Source: Halomonas sp.
Lineage (GTDB): Bacteria; Pseudomonadota; Gammaproteobacteria; Pseudomonadales; Halomonadaceae
Length of the DNA: 30,589 bases
Assembly: GCA_003560175.1 (NCBI GenBank)
Contig: PWIZ01000062.1
Location: forward strand, 1 to 30,589
Direction of reading: 5' to 3'
Below are positions 10,461 through 18,106 of this stretch, in pieces (the first letter of the stretch is position 1; each line of letters begins with the position of its first letter). The notes beneath the pieces were generated by a model. It was not told the origin of the DNA. It was given only the letters and a program-made list of their open reading frames with translations, and searched no databases. The translations under genes and the position numbers were made by a program.

Positions 10461-10510
10461 CAGGGTAGCCAGCTTGCGGCGTCGAAACCCCGTTCGTTTG
10501 CAGGGGGTTG
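10461..10510 (-). promoter_or_regulatory. Shared promoter/operator-like element, copy 1
   Basis: On the plus strand CCCCGTTCGTTTG, then C, then AGGGGGTTG occupies 10488-10510. The same 23 bases with one change (A for C) occur upstream of VWA paralog B. Read toward the downstream gene (minus strand), both copies also share GAC at +5, GCTA at +19 to +22 and CTG at +25 to +27, counted from the final G of the element. The element ends 85 bases before the start codon at 10402. Conserved phasing over about 50 bp suggests a common promoter or activator site. Confidence 0.55.
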
Positions 10511-10546
10511 GCGGAAAGCTGCCATTCGCGCCGACAGTCGCCGCGA

Positions 10547-11632
10547 TCAAAGGCAGAGGCGAACGGTCCATTCGTCCGGCTCGGTGGGCCCTCGCCAGCA
10601 CTGCTGCTGACGTCCTACCTGGGTAAGGTTCCAGCGGCCGTCACTCTGCGCAGTGAAGTGCAAGCGATAGAGCAGGGCGCGGACCGAATCATCCTTGAGG
10701 TTGTCAAGCATGAGGTCGATCTCGATGTTTCCCGAATCGAGCATTCGTTGGCTCACCGTTTCCGATGTCACCGGATTGAATTCCTTCAGTCCGTATAGCT
10801 CACGAGCCTGGGCCACGGGGTCCCGGGTGTCACTCACTTCAGGAACGTCCAGGGAGAGGTAATCCTCCAGGAGCTTGACGGTGCTGGCGCCCTCGCCCGC
10901 CTGCCAGAGACGCACCAGCGCAAAGGGAAAGGTCATCGGCTTGCCAGCCCAGGCCAGCTGCCTGCCATCCGCGCTCAAGGCAAGCGCATGATCAGGGCCC
11001 TGCCGTGGCATCGGCAGGGCATCCGATGCGGCTTTGGCTTCAGGCTCATGCTGCAATTCGGCGGGAAAGCGCTTAGCCCGCTCGGCGATACGGCCCGTAC
11101 CCAGCATATAGCGCTGCACGTCACTGCCACAGGCCGCCCAGACGCTTGCGCCATCGGCGGCAAAGGCGACCTCGCGACAGCCCTGTCCTCCCGCCAACGC
11201 TTGAAAGAGCTCCCCCGAGTTCATGTCCCACAGCTTGAGCGACGCATCGGCCGCCACCCCGGGATTCCAACTGGTGCTTGCCAACATCTCGCCATCGGGA
11301 CTGAAGGCCAACCCTGTGACCGGCAGTGGCCGGTCCACCTCCGGCGAGCGGTGGCCCCCCAACCGAAGGCGCGGCTCGGCGAAGGGCAGATCGCGAACTT
11401 CCAGCCGGCCACTGACGGCGATTGCCATGTGGGTGCCTTCCGGGGAAAGCGCGAGCTGCTCTACACTTTCCCCATCCGCCTCGAACTCATACAGCAGCTC
11501 GGCACCTGTCCAGTCCGCTGGCGCAGACGCCATGGCGAAGCCAATACAGCCACTCAGTACCCAACCGAGCACACATGCCGGGCGCCATCTCCACATACGC
11601 AGCGATATTTCATATGACTTGCGATGCGACAT
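10547..11632 (-). CDS. Exported WD40-like repeat protein
   Basis: A 361-residue exported protein. The N-terminus carries a hydrophobic stretch with a possible lipobox (LSGC) and, alternatively, a signal-peptidase I site after MASA, so it is either a lipoprotein or a soluble periplasmic protein. Residues about 45-260 contain four or so beta-propeller blades with the diagnostic SPDG/SADG turns and LKLWD, which is fewer than a full seven-bladed ring. The last 110 residues form a separate domain with DNLKDDSV, YRLHF, GRWNL and VGRQQQC, and a final cysteine pair (345 and 360) that probably forms a disulfide. I recall similar tails on other secreted proteobacterial proteins. The start at 11632 follows GGAGGAG directly. 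It sits 72 bases after the 256-residue exported protein. Probably a scaffold for protein contacts. Confidence 0.87.
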   Translation of the reverse strand: MSHRKSYEISLRMWRWRPACVLGWVLSGCIGFAMASAPADWTGAELLYEFEADGESVEQLALSPEGTHMAIAVSGRLEVRDLPFAEPRLRLGGHRSPEVDRPLPVTGLAFSPDGEMLASTSWNPGVAADASLKLWDMNSGELFQALAGGQGCREVAFAADGASVWAACGSDVQRYMLGTGRIAERAKRFPAELQHEPEAKAASDALPMPRQGPDHALALSADGRQLAWAGKPMTFPFALVRLWQAGEGASTVKLLEDYLSLDVPEVSDTRDPVAQARELYGLKEFNPVTSETVSQRMLDSGNIEIDLMLDNLKDDSVRALLYRLHFTAQSDGRWNLTQVGRQQQCWRGPTEPDEWTVRLCL

Positions 11633-11704
11633 CTTCTCCTCCGACGACGTCGGTGATCACGCCTTCCATCTCGCTTTCAGGTACTCTCTTTCAAGTTCTC
11701 GATC

Positions 11705-12475
11705 TCAAGCTCCCAGGCCGAGACCAAATTCCAGCTCTACAACCTGATGAAACGACCGTGTCTCGGGTAACATCACCTCGAGGGTGACATCGCTCCGACC
11801 TCCGACCACCACCAGATTGGTCTCGGGGTGCGAAGGCTCGGGCGTTTCGTCCTGGTCAGGGGCAGTGATGCCCAGCAAGGACCCTCCCCGCAGGAAGCAG
11901 AAGAGCTCAAGCGGCTGATCTTCGGGTCGTTCTCGGCGGTCATCGCGACACGTCATGGTCTGGCCATCCACGTCGATATCCACCCCCCAGCCCGGGACAT
12001 CACTGAAATCGACGTTCGCTATCTCCACGCGGCGAACGTCGTCACTGGCGAGGAAAAGGTCCAGCTCCAGCTCCATGCGGATCGAGGTCGCCTCCCGATG
12101 CGGTACGTCCGGGGAAAATACCGGAACTCGCAGCCAGCCTTCTTCAGCATTGGCATTGACCTGGTGATCCATCAAGAAGCCCCTTTCGGCAGGGTCGAAA
12201 CCAAATAGCGCTTGTGGTGACCCCTCTATTTCCAACAGGTTATTTCCCTGATCATCCGTGAGCGAGACAACCCTCGCCTCATCTCCCAGGCTGGCAATAC
12301 GGGGCAATGCAATCCACAGATCGACCATCATATGCTTGTGCTCGGCATCGGTCGGAGTGGTGGGTTGGGAGATCATCAACCGTTCGACTCGCACATCCGC
12401 TGCCTCCGCCAGTGCTACGCTGGCGGAGAGTGCCAACAAGCTTCCCGCTGCAAGATTCGTGATCTGCTTTCGCAT
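11705..12475 (-). CDS. Exported protein of unknown function
   Basis: A 256-residue protein with a standard signal peptide (MRKQITN, hydrophobic core, cut near ALA-EAA around residues 24-26). The mature part is acidic and beta-rich, with two cysteines (TMTCRDD and LELFCFL) likely to pair in the periplasm. No family is recognised. The ATG at 12475 follows GGAGGAG by six bases and is preferred to an ATG five codons upstream that lies within that ribosome-binding site. A 143-base gap separates it from the upstream gene, so it may start its own transcription unit together with the WD40-like protein. No convincing sigma-70 promoter was found in that gap; a TTGACC lies there without a good -10 partner. 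Confidence 0.85.
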   Translation of the reverse strand: MRKQITNLAAGSLLALSASVALAEAADVRVERLMISQPTTPTDAEHKHMMVDLWIALPRIASLGDEARVVSLTDDQGNNLLEIEGSPQALFGFDPAERGFLMDHQVNANAEEGWLRVPVFSPDVPHREATSIRMELELDLFLASDDVRRVEIANVDFSDVPGWGVDIDVDGQTMTCRDDRRERPEDQPLELFCFLRGGSLLGITAPDQDETPEPSHPETNLVVVGGRSDVTLEVMLPETRSFHQVVELEFGLGLGA

Positions 12476-12618
12476 GTACGTCTCCTCCATATTTTGCTGT
12501 CACCATCACCGGTCGCTTCCAGACTCGCCTAGTGAATGGCGTCGTTTTCAACGGTCAAATTATTGATTAAAGATGAGCATTCAGACCATGATTCACACGA
12601 TCGTCAGCCTGTCCCTGC

Positions 12619-14061
12619 TCATTGCAAGGCATCGTCATCCAGCACGAGGCGGAACCGTTCGTTCACCGAAACTCCGCCATACTCGAAGTCGTAACTCTCG
12701 GCGGTAGATTCGAAACGGTAGAGCAGCATGAAATGGCGCGGTTCATCATCAGCAGGCAGCCAGAAGGGTTCCTTAAGCGCGAGTGGCCCACGCTGATAGG
12801 CTGCGACAAGCTCACCTTCGGGTACTTGTAAGCTGAGACGTTGACTCACTGCCATCATTCCCCCCACCTCGCTGAGATTGGTCATGGATGCCTCTATGAG
12901 TAGCAGGCTCTCGCCCTCCTCGGCGCGATGACCAGCGAACGACGGAACATAGCTGGCTCGGTGCAGTGTCAGGGGGGTAGGCACATCCTCGATCAGGGCG
13001 AGCGGCTCTCCCTGAGGTGAAGGCACGCCCCCCTCGCGCAAAGGAAAGCGCAGGGTGGGACGGATCTCTGACGAGATGTTGCCCCCGCTGAACTTGGGCA
13101 TATAGGCAACGAGCTCAAGTGTTTCAGCATCTTTCGGCACGGGAAACACCGCTTGGCCTCCCGCCCAAACTTCAGGCAGCAAGGGTGGTTCTTCCTCAAG
13201 GGTGCTCTGTTCAAGGTCGCGCACGTAAGCGTGACGGTTATCCACTACTACCTGAAGCAGGCCGGGCGCCTCGACGTATTCCATGACCCGGCGCAACGCG
13301 GCCTTATCTTCCAGGTCCGCCGAGGCAGCCAATGCCCTGGCATCCACCGAGGTGGTCCACTCACCCTCGCCACGCAAATCCACTACCAACCACTGCATAC
13401 CTTCGAGTGCCGGCTTTCCCTGCCACTGATCGTGCAGGGCAAATTGCTGCACACCGAGAGAAAGCAGGTCGTGCCCGTCGGCCTGAAGCGCTTGCTCGCG
13501 AAGTGCTGAAGGCGACTCTTTCTCGTCCAACAACGTCACTACAAGAGGGGCGTATTGGTCGTGGTAATAGCGAAGCGAGAGGGAGGAAAGCTCCTGCTCT
13601 GGCACGGCAAAGGCGACCCGGACTTCCTGCATTGTTCCTGTCCTTGGCAGCACGAATCCATCATCCAGATCTGAGTCACCGAACACCCTGGCACGCACCA
13701 CCAAACGATTATCCACCAGCAGATATAGCTGGCGTGCAAGCGTGGCCACCAGCAGCGGTTCCGGATAGCCAAGGCCAAACAACAGGTCACTGGGCATCCA
13801 GCTTTCGAAGCGTATTTCCAGCGTCAACCAGCGCTGGCCAGGGGGTGGCGATTGACCCTCCAGCTCGTCCATGAAGTCAATGGACTCCACGTGCAGGCTG
13901 AAGGCGCGGTTGCAGCCGGAGGCCGGCAACGATGATCTGACAACTTCGCTGCAGGTTCCTGCTGCCAGCAACTTAACGCCAGATACACTCGTCAACGCAG
14001 CGAGTATTATTGCCATCATCCAGACGAAACGAATGGCACTGGGGGTCTTGAGCACTTTCAT
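12619..14061 (-). CDS. Exported protein with three similar beta domains
   Basis: A 480-residue protein with an N-terminal hydrophobic segment (residues about 10-35) that is either a signal peptide or a membrane anchor. What follows looks like three copies of one beta-sandwich plan. Each copy has a G-x-x-W/L-L strand near its start (PPGQRWLTLEI, EGMQWLVVDL, EGESLLLIEA), a strand such as YLLVDNRLVV or LQVVVDNRHA, and a final L-x-L-Y-type strand after a VP turn. The general style recalls DUF4352/telokin-like modules, but I cannot assign a family. The ATG at 14061 overlaps the TGA of the transglutaminase-like gene (ATGA), so the two are translationally coupled and their products probably act together. 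A GTG two codons upstream is a less likely start. Confidence 0.85.
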   Translation of the reverse strand: MKVLKTPSAIRFVWMMAIILAALTSVSGVKLLAAGTCSEVVRSSLPASGCNRAFSLHVESIDFMDELEGQSPPPGQRWLTLEIRFESWMPSDLLFGLGYPEPLLVATLARQLYLLVDNRLVVRARVFGDSDLDDGFVLPRTGTMQEVRVAFAVPEQELSSLSLRYYHDQYAPLVVTLLDEKESPSALREQALQADGHDLLSLGVQQFALHDQWQGKPALEGMQWLVVDLRGEGEWTTSVDARALAASADLEDKAALRRVMEYVEAPGLLQVVVDNRHAYVRDLEQSTLEEEPPLLPEVWAGGQAVFPVPKDAETLELVAYMPKFSGGNISSEIRPTLRFPLREGGVPSPQGEPLALIEDVPTPLTLHRASYVPSFAGHRAEEGESLLLIEASMTNLSEVGGMMAVSQRLSLQVPEGELVAAYQRGPLALKEPFWLPADDEPRHFMLLYRFESTAESYDFEYGGVSVNERFRLVLDDDALQ

Positions 14062-16514
14062 GAGCACCCCACTGCGCTAGTCGCCGCACCAGCAATGACA
14101 CCCCCTGCCCGCCCGGCGACATTGCCGACGGCAGCCTCATTCAGCTTTCGAAAGGTGCGCCCATGGACAATGCTACGACCTATGACAAGATTGACACGCT
14201 GAGCATGGGCAGCGGCCGCCAACCCCTTGCCCGCCATCTTTGTGATGGCCGCGTTGGCAGCGGCTGTCCGCGTACAGCAGTGGGGGTCGTCTGAGGTTAG
14301 CAGACAGTCCCAGATAAGCTGCACCATCTGGACAGCCCCCATCGCGGCGTCGGTGGCATGCATCAACATGAGGAGACCTTCGACAAACTGACCGCGCCTG
14401 TCCGGCCCGTAGCCCAGAAGATCGCCGGTGCCAGGATCGAGCTGCCACCAGGTAGGGACGGCACCATCTGTCAGCGCATTTGGTACCACCAGGGTATGCC
14501 CCTGGGCCAGAACCGCCTTAAAATGGGCGTTCAGATCGGCACCTGGTTGCCAGTCAAGCGCTTCCACGGCATCGACATGATCAATATGTTGCCAGTGTCT
14601 TTGCTGGGCCAGGTCATGGCCAAAAGCCGTAGCGGCATTGCTTCTTGGCGCCGTCTCTGCGGCAAGCAGCTCGGCCTCCAACAAGGTATCGAGCACCCCT
14701 TGAGCCAGCTTGGTCGACGACACAGACTCACCCGAGGGCACTTCCACACGGTTATCGAGAATATCGAACCCCTCGCGTCGCTGTAGCGTGCCATCCTGAT
14801 AGTCGACCAGGCTGACATAGCCGAGCAGGTTGAGGCGTGTCAGTGCGATATCTTCCAAGTAAGGGCTGTATGCCAAACGCAGACCTGCCAACTGGTCAAG
14901 CTCTATGCGACGCTGCGCTCGGGATTCCAGGGTATCGCCCATGAAACTGAAGTCGCCATGCGTCGCGGCATAGGCTACACCCAGCGAAGCCTGGCGGTTT
15001 TCAAGCAACATTTCATAGCGCCAAGCCGCCTGCTGACTGGGCGTTAACCACGATGTCTGTCCCAGCAACTCGAATGTCCCCAGCAATGCCGCAGCGCGCT
15101 GTTCGCGCATGGATGATGTAACCTCGAATCCATTGCCCCCTGCGGCGCGCTGCCCCGGCCCCAGCAGGTCCATCATCGGCCGCTCGAAAGTGTCCTTGCC
15201 GCGCCCGGGCGCCTCGACATGAAAGCGGGCCATCACGGCCGTGAGTTCGGCAGGAGCCGACGCCTCCCGCGTGCGCCCCGTGAGGCCGATCTCGCCAAGA
15301 GCGCTTGAGGCTTCACCGAAGGCGGCAGAGGTCCCGGTCTGCTGTCTGGGATCCTCGACACTGCCATCGGCATTGATGAGCTTCTGGCGCTCGAGGCTGT
15401 CACCGAAACGCAGATAGGGGAGCCATTGTTCCTCCTCCAGCAGTTGCGACGTCAGCGATGTCAACGCCTCGCCGCCATCCAGCAACGACTGCTGAGAAGG
15501 CAGATTTAGCGGGTGGGTTTCCAGTTGTAGCTGCTGCCCCATCAGTTCGGTGGCGGGAAGGCGATGGGAGAAGGCGACCTCCTCCTGAAGGCGACCATCC
15601 TCGAGGCGCTCGGCCACTACCTCGATGGTCAACCAGTGGCGAACCTCCTCAGGCAAATCTTCAGGGTAGTAATGGGACCTTTCACTTCCCATCACCAGCA
15701 GGTCGCCAAGAGCGTGATCCGGTAATGCCGGATCGAGACTGATCCAGCCTTCTTCGGAACGCCATTCAACCCACCAGTGGTCGATGACCCTATCTCCCGC
15801 GACTATCTCACCTACTGTTTCACCTACTGACTCTCCTGGCGACTCCTCCAAATCAGGCCGCAACGCTTCCCGCAATGCGGCGTGCTGACGGAGTGTCTGT
15901 TCCTTCAAGCGTTCTGCGAGCTGTTCGTCTAGGTCATTCTGCTGGAAGTAGTCCGCGGAGAGCTCATCGGTGTCTAGATCGAAGCGCTGCGCGACTTGCT
16001 CGATAGCTTTGCGCTCTTCGGCGACGTCCAGGTCCCGTTCTGGGCGGGTAGCCACCGGCTGGTGTGACCAGGCCCGGTGAAGCGCCACCCTGGCCTCGTC
16101 AGTCATCGCAGACCTGGCCAGACGCACCGTCTGGCCGGCCTCCTCCATCAGGGCCACCAACAGCAGGGCGCGGTCCAGGCTGGAACCCGAGCGGTCTTGC
16201 ATCACCCCCTTCGCACCGCGCAGTGCTCCGGCATAGGGAAGCCAGCGAGTCTGGTCGCGCACCCATTCGAAAATGACGCCAGGGTCTCTACCCAGCGCCT
16301 GCTGTGCCTGGCCAACGTGCAGTTCCTGCCAAGGCAACTCGGAATAGGCCTGCCGAGCTTCACGATCAAGCATGACGACCTGCTGTTCCAGGTAGCGTGC
16401 ATGACTCTCATCCACACCCGGGGATCCCAGGCACATCAGGTTAGCCGAGGCCAATGGACTCAAGGCCATCATTGCCGCCAGCCACGTTGTTAACCACAAG
16501 AGTCTAATCGTCAC
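14058..16514 (-). CDS. Exported transglutaminase-like protein lacking the catalytic cysteine
   Basis: An 818-residue exported protein with a signal peptide probably cut after ASA (residue 24). Residues about 75-265 resemble the transglutaminase/papain-like core: DPGVIFEWVRDQTRW, LPYAGALRGA, then GSSLDRALLL, with the later His in DHWWVEW (about 246) and Asp in SLDPALPD (about 260). Where active enzymes have G-x-C-x-D, this protein has Ser112, so the Cys of the triad is missing. The remaining 550 residues are unassigned; near the end come WWQLDPGTGDLLGYG, a short cysteine cluster (DPHCCTR) and a Gly/Ala-rich hydrophobic tail. I chose the GTG at 16514 because GGAGG lies six bases upstream and it gives a clean signal peptide, although the frame is open to 16694. 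It may be a binding or scaffold module rather than an enzyme. Confidence 0.86.
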   Translation of the reverse strand: MTIRLLWLTTWLAAMMALSPLASANLMCLGSPGVDESHARYLEQQVVMLDREARQAYSELPWQELHVGQAQQALGRDPGVIFEWVRDQTRWLPYAGALRGAKGVMQDRSGSSLDRALLLVALMEEAGQTVRLARSAMTDEARVALHRAWSHQPVATRPERDLDVAEERKAIEQVAQRFDLDTDELSADYFQQNDLDEQLAERLKEQTLRQHAALREALRPDLEESPGESVGETVGEIVAGDRVIDHWWVEWRSEEGWISLDPALPDHALGDLLVMGSERSHYYPEDLPEEVRHWLTIEVVAERLEDGRLQEEVAFSHRLPATELMGQQLQLETHPLNLPSQQSLLDGGEALTSLTSQLLEEEQWLPYLRFGDSLERQKLINADGSVEDPRQQTGTSAAFGEASSALGEIGLTGRTREASAPAELTAVMARFHVEAPGRGKDTFERPMMDLLGPGQRAAGGNGFEVTSSMREQRAAALLGTFELLGQTSWLTPSQQAAWRYEMLLENRQASLGVAYAATHGDFSFMGDTLESRAQRRIELDQLAGLRLAYSPYLEDIALTRLNLLGYVSLVDYQDGTLQRREGFDILDNRVEVPSGESVSSTKLAQGVLDTLLEAELLAAETAPRSNAATAFGHDLAQQRHWQHIDHVDAVEALDWQPGADLNAHFKAVLAQGHTLVVPNALTDGAVPTWWQLDPGTGDLLGYGPDRRGQFVEGLLMLMHATDAAMGAVQMVQLIWDCLLTSDDPHCCTRTAAANAAITKMAGKGLAAAAHAQRVNLVIGRSIVHGRTFRKLNEAAVGNVAGRAGGVIAGAATSAVGCS

Positions 16515-16629
16515 CACCCACCTCCAGCGTCCAATTCTCACGGGGCCAAGCTTCAAGGCCTTGCAGTGCTCCCCACTCTGCTTCTCCACGACACACTCGA
16601 CTTCACTCAAGTACCGCTGCCGTGGACCA

Positions 16630-17025
16630 TCAGAAGGCGCCCAGCGCCGCCTCGGCGACGGGGCTGAAATCCGGGTCACCGTGATCCCTGACACGCCTCA
16701 GGAAATCAACCCAGTCGGCTTCGGCCTGGGGATCTCGGGCAAGCCAGCCGAGCCGGGCCGTCATTACGTTGGCCAATGCGTCCGGCGGGAAGGGAGCATG
16801 CCAACCGGAAGCTGGCTGGAAAATAACCGGCTCAAGAATGCCGATAAGTCCATCCACGATGTTGTACTCGAGGGCGGCCAGGGCGCCACCGCCGCGGTTG
16901 CTCATGAAGTGGTCACCGATGTGCGCAAAATCGGCCACGGGATTGACCAGAATCCGCCCCATTTCACGGGACGCTAGCTCGCGAGTCGGCGAGCGTTCCA
17001 ACCCCGGCGTCAGGCCCGAGCTCAT
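16630..17025 (-). CDS. Small orphan protein inside the exported-protein operon
   Basis: A 131-residue predicted protein without a signal peptide, unlike its neighbours. It is predicted mostly helical, with a hydrophobic middle (ALEYNIVDGLIGILEPVIF) and an acidic C-terminus. No family is recognised. The ATG at 17025 has only a weak upstream site, and a second ATG at 16962 is possible. The reading frame has biased, gene-like codon use and no overlapping alternative on this strand, so I think it is real. It follows the helical-repeat protein by 16 bases, or by 8 if that gene is frameshifted near its end as discussed separately, and precedes the transglutaminase-like gene by 115 bases. Confidence 0.65.
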   Translation of the reverse strand: MSSGLTPGLERSPTRELASREMGRILVNPVADFAHIGDHFMSNRGGGALAALEYNIVDGLIGILEPVIFQPASGWHAPFPPDALANVMTARLGWLARDPQAEADWVDFLRRVRDHGDPDFSPVAEAALGAF

Positions 17026-17041
17026 CAGGACGCCTACTGTC

Positions 17042-18106
17042 TTACCAATTCGGAGGTGTCGTCCCGCTCCAGGGCGGACCCAGAGTCATTGCCGGGGGTG
17101 TCCGGGGGTGACGCTGCTGGTGCCTAACCAGACGCTGGAGACCGACCAGTCGATGATCGTCGCTTTGGCCCTGCTCGAGCAGTGACGCCATGGCTGCGAT
17201 AAAGCGGCTCCTGGCCACCTCTGCCAAGGGCGAGGTGTCGGGACCGGCAGCACCGTTGGAAAGTTCTCTTGCGAAATTTTCCATGAGATTGGCCAGGTGA
17301 GCCGACGCCGGCCGGGATATCTCGTCGCGCAGGGCATCCCGGGTGCCGATATCCGCCAGCGCTGCCAGCACCTCTCCGGGGTTCTCCTTCGCCAGACCGG
17401 CATGGTCACGCACATAGGCAAGCCAGCTGGCATCATCGACAACGTCAAGCTCACCCATCTGCGAAAGGAAGAAGCGGCTCGCGGTCGCGCCATGCTCCTG
17501 ATGAAAGAGTGCCTCGGCGAGGGAATGCAGGACCATCTCGGGCAGCACCTCGGTGGCCATCAAGCGTGCCGCATGGGCGCCATCCTCATCCGCCAGGGCG
17601 AGCATATCCGCAGGCAGGGTAGCCTCATCAATACCCATTTCCACGGCACCGAGAACCAGGTGTCGATAGATGGACGAATGCTCACTGAACGCCGGATCAA
17701 GGATCGCCTCTCGCAACAACGCCTCGGCCTCCGGAGCCTGCATTGCGAAAAGGGTCTTAAGTGCCGCCACCCGCACTCGATCGAGCTGGCGCGGTGCCAG
17801 GCCTTCGGTGTCGCCCTGTTCAAACACATAGCGCACCGCATCCCGAGCCGGCAGAGCATCGACGCCAATTTCCTGCAGCCGCTCAAGCGCGAGAATCCGC
17901 TTAAGCCGAGAAGGCTCGATCAGCGCCTCGGCATGTTCCATGGCTGTCTTGCCGCGATAGGTGGCATCCGCCTGGTGTTCCGGCAACGGTTGGCGGGCCA
18001 TGGCATCCGGGTCCGGAGCGGCGACCGAGAGGGGGCTGGTTAGTGCCATCCCCATCAACAGCACCACGAGTAGTGGTCGAGAGATCAGGCAGAGGCGCTT
18101 GGTCAT
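17042..18106 (-). CDS. Exported helical-repeat (HEAT-like) protein
   Basis: A 354-residue exported protein with a signal peptide cut probably after VAA near residue 30. The mature region is almost entirely alpha-helical, with repeated amphipathic helix pairs (ILALERLQEIG, VRVAALKTLFAMQ, YRHLVLGAVEMG, AARLMATEVLPEM) in the manner of HEAT or armadillo repeats, a fold that usually supports protein contacts. The start ATG at 18106 overlaps the TGA of VWA paralog B, so translation is coupled and a physical partnership with the VWA protein is plausible. The last 20 or so codons (ending GTTPPNW) have weak third-position GC compared with another frame, which suggests a frameshift close to the C-terminus. 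Confidence 0.87.
   Translation of the reverse strand: MTKRLCLISRPLLVVLLMGMALTSPLSVAAPDPDAMARQPLPEHQADATYRGKTAMEHAEALIEPSRLKRILALERLQEIGVDALPARDAVRYVFEQGDTEGLAPRQLDRVRVAALKTLFAMQAPEAEALLREAILDPAFSEHSSIYRHLVLGAVEMGIDEATLPADMLALADEDGAHAARLMATEVLPEMVLHSLAEALFHQEHGATASRFFLSQMGELDVVDDASWLAYVRDHAGLAKENPGEVLAALADIGTRDALRDEISRPASAHLANLMENFARELSNGAAGPDTSPLAEVARSRFIAAMASLLEQGQSDDHRLVGLQRLVRHQQRHPRTPPAMTLGPPWSGTTPPNW

Noticed and set aside
12500..12600. Possible promoter or a third copy of the shared element before the 256-residue protein
   Set aside because: Only a short GAAAACGACG resemblance is present, with wrong spacing to any GCTA; it is below what I can support.
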